In this document: positions 1-8,202 of the stretch, piece after piece
How positions within the stretch are numbered: the stretch's first letter is position 1
Layout of the letters: every line of letters starts with the position of its first letter
DNA from: an uncultured Prevotellaceae bacterium
Lineage (GTDB): Bacteria; Bacteroidota; Bacteroidia; Bacteroidales; Bacteroidaceae
DNA: 64,000 nt
NCBI GenBank assembly: GCA_900316285.1
Contig: ONCG01000015.1
Coordinates: 62,001-126,000 of the forward strand
Reading direction: 5' to 3'
Notes under the pieces: model-generated
Told to the model about the DNA's origin: nothing
The model's database searches: none
What the model saw: the letters and a program-made list of their open reading frames with translations, nothing else
Program-made: the position numbers and the translations under genes

Positions 1-402
1 CGCCCATCGACCGACCTGCTGCACCTGATGATGCCCACCATGAGTTATGAGCTTGGCTACTGCCGTCCCGAGTGCAATCGCTGTTCGGAGGTGTGTCCTG
101 CTGGAGCCATCAAGCCCATCAGCCTCGAAGACAAGGCATCGACGCAGATTGGCCACGCCGTATGGATTAAGAAGAACTGTCTGGTGCTCACCGATGGTGT
201 AGACTGCGGCAACTGCGAGCGCCACTGTCCCACCGGCGCCATCGAGATGGTGCCCAGCGATCCAGACGACGACGAATCACCCTACGTGCCCGCCGTCAAC
301 GAGGAGCGTTGCATCGGCTGCGGTGCCTGCGAGAACCTCTGCCCTGCCCGTCCCTTCTCGGCCATCTACGTGGAAGGCCACGAAGTGCATCATGAGTATT
401 AA
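1..402 (+). CDS. 4Fe-4S ferredoxin-type protein, 3' part (5' end outside window)
   Basis: The frame is open from base 1 and ends at TAA 400-402, so the N-terminus lies outside the window. The visible 133 residues are rich in iron-sulfur ligands: CRPECNRCSEVCP, then a NapG/MauM-like C-x8-CGNCERHCP, then CIGCGACENLCP. This is enough for three to four [4Fe-4S] clusters and fits an electron-transfer protein. The next gene starts 36 bp downstream and encodes a Tat-exported Fe-S aldo/keto reductase, so the two probably work together. The membrane or catalytic part, if any, cannot be seen. Family is fairly certain; partner and substrate are inference. Confidence 0.85.
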   Translation, partial: RPSTDLLHLMMPTMSYELGYCRPECNRCSEVCPAGAIKPISLEDKASTQIGHAVWIKKNCLVLTDGVDCGNCERHCPTGAIEMVPSDPDDDESPYVPAVNEERCIGCGACENLCPARPFSAIYVEGHEVHHEY

Positions 403-437
403 TAGTAGAAAGATGAACGTTGATAGTATCAAGCAGA

Positions 438-1889
438 ATGATGAACGATAATAACTCCAACAATAGCATTTCGCGCCGCTCGTTCCTGAAACTCTTCGGA
501 GCAGGAACCGTAGCCACTGCTGCCGCTCTCACGGGCTGCAAGAGCAAGAAGCAGAAAGACATTGAAGACGAATACAAGCAGCAGGTAGAGCCGCCGAAGG
601 ACAAGATGACCTTCCGCAACAATCCCAAGACCGGCGACCGCGTGTCGCTATTGGGATATGGCATGATGCGTCTGCCCACCCTTCCCAGTGCCAAGGAAGG
701 TGAGGATCCCGCTTACGACCAGGAGATGATTAACAAGCAGGTGGACTACGCCATCGAACACGGGTTGAACTACTTCGACACCAGCCCTGCCTATTGTCGT
801 GGACTCTCGGAGCATTGCACCGGTATCGCACTCTCCCGCCATAAGCGCAGCGAGTACTTTGTAGCCACGAAGCTCTCGAACTTCTCGCCAGAGACTCAGA
901 CGCGTGAGGGAAGTATCGAAATGTACCACAACTCGATGAAGGAACTGCAGGTCGACTACATCGACTACTACCTGCTGCACGGCATCGGCGGTGGAGGCAT
1001 GGATGCCCTGCACGCCCGCTATATCGATAATGGCATCCTCGACTACCTGCTCGAGGAGCGCAAGGCAGGCCGCATCCGCAACCTCGGATTCTCCTATCAC
1101 GGCGAAATAGAAGTGTTCGACTACCTGCTTTCCGAGAACGACAAGTATCAATGGGACTTCGTACAGATAGAGCTGAACTACCTCGACTGGAACTACGCAA
1201 ACGAGATCAACGATCGCAACACAGATGCCTCTTACCTCTATGACGAACTGCAAAAACGAGGCATTCCAGCTGTCATCATGGAACCCCTGTTGGGAGGACG
1301 ACTGGCCAATGTGCCGCAGTTTGTAGCTACCGAGCTGAAGCAGCGCGACCCAGAACGCAGCGTGGCTTCGTGGGCTTTTCGCTATGCCGGCACTCCCGAG
1401 GGCGTGCTCACCGTGCTTTCAGGCATGACCTATATGGAACACTTGCGCGACAACCTGCTCTCCTATAGTCCGCTCGTGCCGCTCAACGAGGAAGAGCAAC
1501 GATTCCTCGACGACAATATTGCCCGCAAGCTGTTCTCTATGCAGAACATTCCGTGCAACGATTGCAAATACTGCATGCCTTGCCCATACGGAATCGACAT
1601 ACCGGCCATCTTCGTACATTACAACAAGTGTAAGAATGAAGGTACGCTGCCCACCGATGTGATGGACCCGGAATATCTGAAGTTGCGCCGCAACTATCTG
1701 ATTGGTCTCGACCGCGCCGTACCAAAGCTTCGCCAAGCCAGCCATTGCATCCAGTGTGGACAGTGTCAGCCGCATTGCCCGCAGAACATTCGTATTCCAC
1801 GCGAACTTCTGAAAATCGACCAGTTTGTTGAAGATCTTCGACAGAACAAGTCGTTCCTCGAACAGAAAGAAGAGGAAAAGAAGGCGTAA
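438..1889 (+). CDS. Tat-exported aldo/keto reductase with C-terminal [4Fe-4S] ferredoxin domain
   Basis: About 483 residues. A twin-arginine signal SRRSFLKLFG (Arg 13-14) leads to a lipobox-like LTGC, so the product is probably exported folded and may be a lipoprotein. The aldo/keto reductase barrel shows the catalytic tetrad in YFDTSPAY (Asp, Tyr), VATKLS (Lys) and YLLHGI (His). The C-terminus adds two cluster motifs, CNDCKYCMPCP and CIQCGQCQPHCP. ATG 438 is preferred over an upstream in-frame TTG at 420; ATG 441 is also possible. The ferredoxin-like gene just upstream is a plausible electron donor. The substrate is unknown. Confidence 0.9.
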   Translation: MMNDNNSNNSISRRSFLKLFGAGTVATAAALTGCKSKKQKDIEDEYKQQVEPPKDKMTFRNNPKTGDRVSLLGYGMMRLPTLPSAKEGEDPAYDQEMINKQVDYAIEHGLNYFDTSPAYCRGLSEHCTGIALSRHKRSEYFVATKLSNFSPETQTREGSIEMYHNSMKELQVDYIDYYLLHGIGGGGMDALHARYIDNGILDYLLEERKAGRIRNLGFSYHGEIEVFDYLLSENDKYQWDFVQIELNYLDWNYANEINDRNTDASYLYDELQKRGIPAVIMEPLLGGRLANVPQFVATELKQRDPERSVASWAFRYAGTPEGVLTVLSGMTYMEHLRDNLLSYSPLVPLNEEEQRFLDDNIARKLFSMQNIPCNDCKYCMPCPYGIDIPAIFVHYNKCKNEGTLPTDVMDPEYLKLRRNYLIGLDRAVPKLRQASHCIQCGQCQPHCPQNIRIPRELLKIDQFVEDLRQNKSFLEQKEEEKKA

Positions 1890-1934
1890 ACTTGTAATTC
1901 TGATGATACCAAATTAATCATTAGGTGATTTGTT

Positions 1935-2005
1935 GTAGGGACGCGGCGTGCCGCGTTACTGGATTTTGCTTTCCCCACCAGTAACGCGGCACGCCGCGTC
2001 CCTAC
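1935..2005. repeat. REPIN-like double hairpin, copy 1
   Basis: Two perfect 28-bp inverted arms (1935-1962 and 1978-2005) flank a 15-bp loop. The outer ends are GTAG and CTAC, and each arm itself contains the hairpin ACGCGGC-GT-GCCGCGT. This is the layout of a REP doublet (REPIN), whose GTAG heads are known targets of RAYT transposases. It lies between two convergent genes. Copies 2 and 3 are at 25476 and 34687. The loop is also conserved, and this copy is inverted relative to the other two. Confidence 0.85.
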
Positions 2006-2042
2006 ATTGCTAATGACCAATTATTCTGAGTTTACTGAATCA

Positions 2043-2951
2043 TCAGATTCCGAGATGATAGTCGCAAAGACTTCTAATCGGACTACGAAGAATAGGGCCA
2101 ACCTGATATCCCTCGGCCTCGGCAGCCTCATGTAAGAGTGTTTCATAGTGAGCAGCAATGCTTCCCACAAACCCTACCGGTAAATCGCGTCGCCCGTAGG
2201 GAGTAATGTTGTGGCTGAAGAACTGCCGGAAGTTATCAACAACAAGACTCCGCAATGCATCATTGTCGAGATGCTCACTAATATATAAAGAGGTGGAAGC
2301 CAAGAACCGATTGGGCATGGGCTCGCGGTAGACGCGACGGATGACGTCGTTCAGCGTCAGACCTGTTGCTGCCAGGAAGTCATCGCGCATCGCAGCAGGC
2401 AGCAATCCCTTGAAGATGGCATTCAGGAATCGCTTGCCGAGAGCCGCTCCCCCACCCTCATCACCAAGGATGAAGCCCAGCGCCGGCGTGTTGGCGACAA
2501 TCTGTTCGCCATCGAAGAGGCATGAGTTGGCACCCGTTCCAAGAATGCAGGCAATGCCTTCGTAATGTCCACAAAGCGCACGGGTAGCACCAAGCAGGTC
2601 ACTGGCGGCACTGACTTTGGGTTGCTCAGCCCACGTCCTGCCTGCCACAAGTTCCTGATAGCCCACGGCACGGGCAATAGCACGCTGCATGGTTCCTTCC
2701 GCATCAGGTCTGACGCCTGCGCCATAGAAGAACACCGACAGGCTGCATCCAGCCACCATCTGCGGCAACAGCACATCGAGTTGCGGTACAAGCTCCCGCT
2801 GGAGGATGTCCACGATGTCTTCTTCCGACATCAGCACGGGATTAAGACCTTGCGTGTGGAACGTCTGACCGGTCTCTGCCACCATCCAATCGGTCTTCGT
2901 GCTACCACTATCGGCCACGAGCGTCAGTTGCTTGCTATTCATCATTTCCAT
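2043..2951 (-). CDS. N-acetylglucosamine kinase-like BadF/BadG family ATPase
   Basis: 302 residues of the ASKHA sugar-kinase fold. The N-terminal phosphate loop is DSGSTKTDW, and the second ATP site is LGTGANSCL followed by GDEGGGAALGKRF. Family members phosphorylate GlcNAc or related amino sugars during cell-wall recycling; the exact substrate cannot be read here. It appears monocistronic with its own promoter (2976-3005). ATG at 2951 was chosen, with ATGs at 2945 and 2942 as alternatives. It is convergent with the aldo/keto reductase gene across a REPIN. Confidence 0.85.
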   Translation of the reverse strand: MEMMNSKQLTLVADSGSTKTDWMVAETGQTFHTQGLNPVLMSEEDIVDILQRELVPQLDVLLPQMVAGCSLSVFFYGAGVRPDAEGTMQRAIARAVGYQELVAGRTWAEQPKVSAASDLLGATRALCGHYEGIACILGTGANSCLFDGEQIVANTPALGFILGDEGGGAALGKRFLNAIFKGLLPAAMRDDFLAATGLTLNDVIRRVYREPMPNRFLASTSLYISEHLDNDALRSLVVDNFRQFFSHNITPYGRRDLPVGFVGSIAAHYETLLHEAAEAEGYQVGPILRSPIRSLCDYHLGI

Positions 2952-2975
2952 GTCTCTTCAAGTATTTATGATTGC

Positions 2976-3005
2976 AAAGATACGAATAATCGAGTGCAGA
3001 ACAAA
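2976..3005 (-). promoter_or_regulatory. Bacteroidota-type promoter for the 2043-2951 gene
   Basis: On the minus strand TTTG (3002-3005), 18 bp, then TATCTTTG (2983-2976). This fits the Bacteroidota primary-sigma consensus TTTG-N19/20-TAnnTTTG. It would give a leader of about 20 nt. Confidence 0.7.
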
Positions 3006-3152
3006 AGAAACGTGTTTCTTTTTTATGCTGAGATGGAGTATCTTCGCGACTTTTGTCGCAAAGATACGAAAAGTTTGGTGTTTTATGTGAATGGTTTATA
3101 GTTTTTTTTGAAAACTTTTCTCTTTTCACTTTTAACTTTTCACTTTTCTTCG

Positions 3153-3160
3153 TATCTTTG
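3153..3160 (+). promoter_or_regulatory. -7 box TATCTTTG for the mechanosensitive channel gene
   Basis: TATCTTTG matches TAnnTTTG and lies 25 bp upstream of ATG 3186. Transcription would begin near 3167, which rules out any upstream in-frame start (for example 3108). No clear -33 TTTG is visible; the space is filled by CTTTT-rich microrepeats. Confidence 0.6.
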
Positions 3161-3185
3161 CAAACAAAAACCAACAATTGGCAAC

Positions 3186-5522
3186 ATGAGAAAAATTATC
3201 ACTATCGCCATACTGCTTCTGGGCTGGGCGCTGCAGAGCCACGCCGTGCTGAAGGAGAAGGACCTCGACAATACTCTCGGCATCCTGCGTACCGAGCTGA
3301 CGAAGCATCATGCTGAACTGGAACGCCAGTCGGGATTCATGCGCGAGCAGCAGGAGCACATTCGCAAAAACCTGTTCTCGGTGCTGAACCGCTCCAATCA
3401 GAATGCGCTAATGCTCTACTCGCAGAAGTCGGAATACATCTTCGACCTCACCTACGCCTGCCATGAGGCTACTGAGCAATACCACGAGTTCCAACGCAAC
3501 ATCCTGCCGTTCCGCTCGTTTGTGGAGAAGGCCAACGAAGACATTGCCCGCTACGACAGTCTGATCATCAATCTCACGAACATGCCGAAGATGTCGCTGT
3601 CGGAGCGTGCAAAGATCGATCGTAACGTGTGTTTGACGCTGGCCATGAACATTCGTCGCACGCTGACCGACAACCGCGACCAGCTGAACGAGTACATCAA
3701 CTACTATCGTAACACCGAGCAACAACTGAAGAACCTCAACGACTATGCCAACAAACGCTATGGCGACATACAGATGAGCATCTTCAACAACGGTGGCGAC
3801 AACTATTTCAAGATTCTCAACAACCTGAGAGGTAATCTGCGAAGCACCCGCGAAGCCATCAGCGAAAAGTACCAACAATACCATAAAATAGAGTCCGACT
3901 GGGACGTGCGCGTCATCATCTACCTTTTTGCGGCATTGCTCATCTACGGTTTCATCTCACTCCTCGTAACCATCTTCGCAGTGAAGTTCCTCATGCCGAG
4001 ACGCTTCAAGACAGAAGCATTCCAGGCAAAGCGCACTTGCATCATCCTGGCAGTGTCGGTGGTGCTGCTTGCCTTGATCTTAGGACTCATCCGTGCCACC
4101 GTCGACCAGAACTTCCTCATCATGGCTTCCAAGCTACTTGTGCAGTACACGTGGTTGCTGGGCGTGATTCTGATTTCGTTGCTCCTGCGCCTCGACGGCA
4201 ATCAGATCACGAGTGCCTTCCGCATCTATGCTCCGCTCATCTTCATGGGATTCCTGGTCATTGCGTTCCGCATCGTCCTGATTCCCAACGAATTGGTGAA
4301 TCTCATCCTCCCGCCTACCCTACTCGTCTGCATGCTATGGCAATGGAGTGTGATTCGCCGGCATAACAAAAACATCCCCCACAGCGACAAATTCTACTCA
4401 TATATCTCCCTATTCGTGTTCCTCGCATCGGTGGTTTGCTCATGGCTGGGCTACACATTGCTCAGCGTGCAACTCCTCATCTGGTGGATCATGCAGCTGA
4501 CGTGCATCCTCACTATCACCTGTATCACCGGCTGGCTGACGGCCTATGAGAAGCGCAAACACATCGACGAGAAACCTATCACGAATACGTGGGGATTCCA
4601 TTTCATCAAGAACGTGCTGCTGCCTGTGCTCGGGGTGTTCTCGGTGCTCATCTCCATCTATTGGGCTGCCGATGTGTTCAACCTCAGCGACACCACGCGT
4701 AGGATTTTCAACACGAAGTTCATCGAGGCAAAGGCCATCACCATCAGCGTTACGTCCATAGCGGCGGTGGTCTGCCTGTACTTCCTCTTCAAGTACATCA
4801 ACAGCACACTGCAAAGTCTGCTGAAACTCTACTTCGAGAAGAGCGACCGCTCGACAGCCGGCACGCGCAGTCTGATGATGAAGAACATCATACAAATTGT
4901 GGTATGGGGTGCATGGGTGCTCATCTCGCTAAGCATCATGCGTGTCAACAACACATGGCTGGTGGTTATCTCGGGTGGTCTGTCAACCGGTGTCGGTTTC
5001 GCCATGAAGGACATCCTCGAGAACATCTACTACGGCATCTCGCTCATGGCAGGGCGAATTAAGGTGGGCGACTACATCATCTGCGACGGCACACGCGGAC
5101 GCGTCAGCTCCATCAACTACACGTCGACGCTCATCGAAGCCATCGACGGGTCGGTCATCGCCTTCACCAACAGCCAGCTCTTCACGAAGAACTATAAGAA
5201 CATGACGAAGAACCACGGCTACGAGCTCGACATCCTCGACGTCGGCGTAGCCTATGGCACAGACATCGACCGTTGTAAGAATCTTCTCATCGATGCCATC
5301 AACAAGCTGCACATCACCGATCCGAAGAAGCCGCCACGCATTGTGCTGAAGGAGTTCGGCGACTCGAGCATCAACCTGAAGCTGCTGGTATGGGTGCCCG
5401 TGCTCACACAGTATATCGACGATGGCCGCATCTTGGAATGCGTCTACAAGACACTGGCCGAAAACAACATCGAGATTCCATTCCCGCAGCGCGACCTTCA
5501 CATCATTCATCAGAAGCTCTAA
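3186..5522 (+). CDS. Large mechanosensitive ion channel, MscS superfamily
   Basis: 778 residues. A signal peptide (about 1-20, ending SHA) is followed by a mostly helical periplasmic domain to about residue 240, then roughly ten hydrophobic segments. The MscS pore helix and beta-domain lie around 590-680, with GGLSTGVGFAMKDILEN and a typical KVGDYI stretch. The C-terminal alpha/beta part ends at 778. The layout resembles the long MscK/YnaI-like channels that release solutes on hypo-osmotic shock rather than the compact MscS. The start is fixed by the promoter at 3153 and the signal peptide. It stands alone and ends at a strong terminator. Confidence 0.88.
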   Translation: MRKIITIAILLLGWALQSHAVLKEKDLDNTLGILRTELTKHHAELERQSGFMREQQEHIRKNLFSVLNRSNQNALMLYSQKSEYIFDLTYACHEATEQYHEFQRNILPFRSFVEKANEDIARYDSLIINLTNMPKMSLSERAKIDRNVCLTLAMNIRRTLTDNRDQLNEYINYYRNTEQQLKNLNDYANKRYGDIQMSIFNNGGDNYFKILNNLRGNLRSTREAISEKYQQYHKIESDWDVRVIIYLFAALLIYGFISLLVTIFAVKFLMPRRFKTEAFQAKRTCIILAVSVVLLALILGLIRATVDQNFLIMASKLLVQYTWLLGVILISLLLRLDGNQITSAFRIYAPLIFMGFLVIAFRIVLIPNELVNLILPPTLLVCMLWQWSVIRRHNKNIPHSDKFYSYISLFVFLASVVCSWLGYTLLSVQLLIWWIMQLTCILTITCITGWLTAYEKRKHIDEKPITNTWGFHFIKNVLLPVLGVFSVLISIYWAADVFNLSDTTRRIFNTKFIEAKAITISVTSIAAVVCLYFLFKYINSTLQSLLKLYFEKSDRSTAGTRSLMMKNIIQIVVWGAWVLISLSIMRVNNTWLVVISGGLSTGVGFAMKDILENIYYGISLMAGRIKVGDYIICDGTRGRVSSINYTSTLIEAIDGSVIAFTNSQLFTKNYKNMTKNHGYELDILDVGVAYGTDIDRCKNLLIDAINKLHITDPKKPPRIVLKEFGDSSINLKLLVWVPVLTQYIDDGRILECVYKTLAENNIEIPFPQRDLHIIHQKL

Positions 5523-5543
5523 GCCGTTACCCCCATCAAACGC

Positions 5544-5581
5544 AAAAAGCATTGCCCCACAGTCGGGAGCAATGCTTTTTT
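5544..5581. terminator. Bidirectional intrinsic terminator
   Basis: The stem AAAAAGCATTGC (5544-5555) pairs with GCAATGCTTTTTT (5569-5581), giving A/T tracts on both sides. It serves the convergent genes ending at 5522 and 5609. The right side, GGGAGCAATGCTTT, matches the unit core of the 22-bp array at 55 kb. Confidence 0.85.
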
Positions 5582-5608
5582 GTTATACTGTTGTCAGTCG
5601 GCCTTCGC

Positions 5609-6154
5609 TTAGAAGTTGATGTAGAGACCGAAAGTAATGTTGTTGCCATCGAGGTCAACGCCAACGGTGTTGCTGCTATCGCCATCACCCTTCGGGCTGA
5701 AGCTGTCGAAGCCAACAAAACCAAAGTGAGCCACGAAGCTGGTGTTGCGGTTCAGGTTCACGGCCACACCCGGACGCAGACCCAGCTGGAACTGAGTACC
5801 CATATCCTTATAGCTGCCAATACCTACGCCACCATCGACGAATGCATTGATGAGATTCGACTTGAACACGGTGTAGCGCACATACGGGCTGATCTGCAGC
5901 AGCTCAGTGTCGACATCCTGACCGTAGTTGCCATTGCCAAGTTTGCAAGCACCCTTCTGGTAGCCCAAAACCACACCAATAGCCCAGTCGCTGTTGAGGT
6001 TATAACCAATCTCAGGCATAAACTTATAGGTAGTCTCAGCATCGTTGTGACCAAATTTCACACTACCGACACCTACCGAACCGCCCAAGTAAACCTGAGC
6101 ATTCACAGTCATTGCCATAGCGGCAACGAACAAAGTCATCAGAATCTTTTTCAT
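5609..6154 (-). CDS. Small outer-membrane beta-barrel protein (porin-like)
   Basis: 181 residues with a signal peptide ending VNAQ (about residue 20). Alternating aromatic/hydrophobic strands follow, including GGSVGVGSVKFG and GLRPGVAVNL, and the protein ends in an aromatic residue (NITFGLYINF), as expected for BAM-assembled barrels. It fits the 8-stranded outer-membrane-protein families common in Bacteroidota. No function can be assigned. Its promoter is at 6212-6219, with an AT-rich leader of about 50 nt. Confidence 0.8.
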   Translation of the reverse strand: MKKILMTLFVAAMAMTVNAQVYLGGSVGVGSVKFGHNDAETTYKFMPEIGYNLNSDWAIGVVLGYQKGACKLGNGNYGQDVDTELLQISPYVRYTVFKSNLINAFVDGGVGIGSYKDMGTQFQLGLRPGVAVNLNRNTSFVAHFGFVGFDSFSPKGDGDSSNTVGVDLDGNNITFGLYINF

Positions 6155-6211
6155 GTTGTTTTTCCTTTCTTTTTTTAAACGTTACTACATAAAATTATCC
6201 TAAAACGGCCG

Positions 6212-6219
6212 CAAAGGTA
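6212..6219 (-). promoter_or_regulatory. -7 box TACCTTTG for the small barrel protein
   Basis: The minus strand reads TACCTTTG at 6219-6212, 57 bp before the ATG. A TTG lies about 22 bp further upstream. Confidence 0.6.
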
Positions 6220-6289
6220 CAACAAAAATGCGGAAAACCGACAATTTGTGTTCAGTTTTTCTCTTTCAATGGTAAATTAAAGTTAATTA

Positions 6290-6321
6290 TTTGCCACTTC
6301 AGCGGCTTTTCATTAATTTTG
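6290..6321 (+). promoter_or_regulatory. Promoter of kdsA
   Basis: TTTG (6290-6293), 20 bp, TAATTTTG (6314-6321): a near-ideal Bacteroidota promoter. Because the -7 box overlaps the possible TTG start at 6319, translation must begin further downstream, at ATG 6385. Confidence 0.8.
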
Positions 6322-6384
6322 CAAGGCATTATATATAATAATAAGGTGGAAACACCCATTGATTCTCAAAAAACAGCAACCGAC

Positions 6385-7146
6385 ATGCAACCAATATTCA
6401 TTGCGGGCCCTTGCGTCATCGAATCGGCAGAGCTACTCGACACTGTCGCAACCGAACTCGTGCGCATCAATCAGGAGCTGCATACCGACATTATCTTCAA
6501 GGCATCGTTCGACAAAGCCAATCGCACCAGCATCAGCTCGTTCCGCGGCCCGGGCATCGAGCGAGGTCTGCAGATGTTGGCCGACGTGAAGGCGAAGCAC
6601 CATCTGCGCCTGCTCACCGACATCCATGAAGCCTGGCAGGCAGCACCCGTCGCCGAGGTGTGCGACGTTCTGCAGATTCCCGCATTCCTCTGCCGGCAAA
6701 CCGACCTACTGGTGGCAGCAGCAAAAACCGGCCGCACCGTGAACATCAAGAAGGCTCAGTTCCTCAGCGGGCAAGACATGCGCTACCCCGTGGAGAAGGC
6801 TCGCGACGCTGGTGCAAACGAGGTTTGGCTCACCGAACGCGGCAACTCCTTCGGCTATAACAATCTGGTAGTCGACTTCCGAAACATCCCTGACATGCTC
6901 GACATCGTGCCAACGGTCATCATGGATTGCACACACAGCGTGCAGCGACCGGGCGGCGGTGGCGGTAAGACCAGTGGCGACCGTCGCTTCGTGCCGTCGA
7001 TGGCACTGGCTGCGAAGGCTTTTGGTGCTACGGGATACTTCTTCGAGGTGCACCCCACACCCGACCTCGGTCTCAGCGATGCTGCTAACATGCTCGAGCT
7101 CTCAAAGCTTGAAGCCCTCGTAAAAGAATTAACATCCCAATCATAG
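6385..7146 (+). CDS. kdsA: 3-deoxy-8-phosphooctulonate (Kdo-8-P) synthase
   Basis: 253 residues. Condenses phosphoenolpyruvate with arabinose 5-phosphate to Kdo-8-phosphate, the first committed step of lipid A/LPS inner-core Kdo synthesis, in the cytoplasm. Visible motifs are IAGPCVIES at the N-terminus, SFDKANRTS, and the glycine-rich GGGGKTSGDRRFV. Length is slightly below the usual 270-285. Start 6385 follows from the promoter at 6290-6321 and a normal N-terminus (MQPIFIAGPC). kdsD, which makes the arabinose 5-phosphate, follows 92 bp downstream, so the two Kdo steps are probably co-transcribed. Confidence 0.95.
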   Translation: MQPIFIAGPCVIESAELLDTVATELVRINQELHTDIIFKASFDKANRTSISSFRGPGIERGLQMLADVKAKHHLRLLTDIHEAWQAAPVAEVCDVLQIPAFLCRQTDLLVAAAKTGRTVNIKKAQFLSGQDMRYPVEKARDAGANEVWLTERGNSFGYNNLVVDFRNIPDMLDIVPTVIMDCTHSVQRPGGGGGKTSGDRRFVPSMALAAKAFGATGYFFEVHPTPDLGLSDAANMLELSKLEALVKELTSQS

Positions 7147-7150
7147 CGAT

Positions 7151-7231
7151 TCTCAACAACTCTCAACCGCGCCGCAGGCGCATCTCAACTCATCTCAACA
7201 TCTCTCAACTGCGCCGCAGGCGCATCTCAAC
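7151..7231 (+). repeat. TCTCAAC heptamer array with two GC hairpins
   Basis: Six TCTCAAC copies start at 7151, 7161, 7183, 7193, 7203 and 7225. A 21-bp block holding the hairpin GCGCC-GCA-GGCGC is duplicated at 7169 and 7211. It fills the kdsA-kdsD gap. The reverse complement, GTTGAGA, recurs at about 18116-18197. Confidence 0.75.
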
Positions 7232-7238
7232 CCCTCCA

Positions 7239-8186
7239 ATGACACCCAAAGATTACGCCATACAAGTCATCCGCGAAGAAGCACAAGCCGTGCTCGACCT
7301 CATCCCTCGTCTCGATGCCAACTTCGACCGAGCAGTAGAACTCATCTATCGCTGTCACGGAAAAGTCATCGTAACAGGCGTGGGCAAGAGCGGACACATC
7401 GGTGCGAAAATCGCCGCCACGCTGGCCAGTACAGGCACTCCGGCCTTCTTCATCAACCCCCTCGACGTCTTTCACGGCGACCTGGGCGTGATGACCCGCG
7501 ACGACGTGGTCCTCGCCATCAGCAACTCGGGACTTACCGATGAGCTGCTGCGCTTCATCCCCATGGTGCTCCACATGCAGGTGCCCATCATCGGCATGAG
7601 CGGGAATAGCGACTCGCTGCTGGCGAAGTATTCCACCATCCACCTGAACGTACATGTCGAGAAAGAGGCCTGCCCGCTGAACCTCGCACCGACGAGCTCT
7701 ACCACCGCACAGCTCGTCATCGGCGATGCCCTGGCCATAGCCCTCATGGAGAAACGCAAGTTCCGCCCGCAGGACTTTGCGCAGTTCCATCCAGGAGGCG
7801 AGTTGGGACGACGCCTGCTCACCACTGCCGCCGACGTCATGCGCTCCGACGACCTGCCCATCATCCCGAAGGACATGCATCTGGGCGAAGCCATCATCCA
7901 CGTCAGCAAGGGCAAGCTGGGACTGGGTGTGTCGGTCGAAGACGGGAAGATTATCGGCCTCATCACCGATGGCGACATCCGCCGTGCCATGGAACGCTGG
8001 CAGGCAGAGTTCTTCAACCATACGGTGAGCGATATCATGACGCATCAGCCGAAGATGGTAACACCCACGACGAAAATAACTGAAATTCAACGCATCATGC
8101 AACGTCATAAGATCCATACGGTGCTCGTCGCCGACCACGAACGCCACCTCTTGGGTGTTGTCGACCACTACTCGTGCATGATATAA
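7239..8186 (+). CDS. kdsD: D-arabinose-5-phosphate isomerase (KdsD/KpsF/GutQ family)
   Basis: 315 residues. Interconverts ribulose 5-phosphate and arabinose 5-phosphate and so supplies KdsA. An N-terminal SIS domain (about 30-180) carries GVGKSGHIGAKIA and ISNSGLTDELL. Two C-terminal CBS domains (about 205-315) complete the classic architecture and length. It lies between kdsA and a phospholipase-D-type gene, in an envelope-lipid operon. ATG 7239 is the first start after the repeat array. Confidence 0.94.
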   Translation: MTPKDYAIQVIREEAQAVLDLIPRLDANFDRAVELIYRCHGKVIVTGVGKSGHIGAKIAATLASTGTPAFFINPLDVFHGDLGVMTRDDVVLAISNSGLTDELLRFIPMVLHMQVPIIGMSGNSDSLLAKYSTIHLNVHVEKEACPLNLAPTSSTTAQLVIGDALAIALMEKRKFRPQDFAQFHPGGELGRRLLTTAADVMRSDDLPIIPKDMHLGEAIIHVSKGKLGLGVSVEDGKIIGLITDGDIRRAMERWQAEFFNHTVSDIMTHQPKMVTPTTKITEIQRIMQRHKIHTVLVADHERHLLGVVDHYSCMI

Positions 8187-8202
8187 CTATAGATGTAAAA
8201 AG

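Noticed and set aside
3108-3185. N-terminal extension of the mechanosensitive channel
   Set aside because: It would cross the promoter -7 box at 3153-3160 and hide the signal peptide that begins at 3186.
6319-6384. TTG start for kdsA
   Set aside because: It overlaps the promoter -7 box at 6314-6321, so it would not be in the mRNA.
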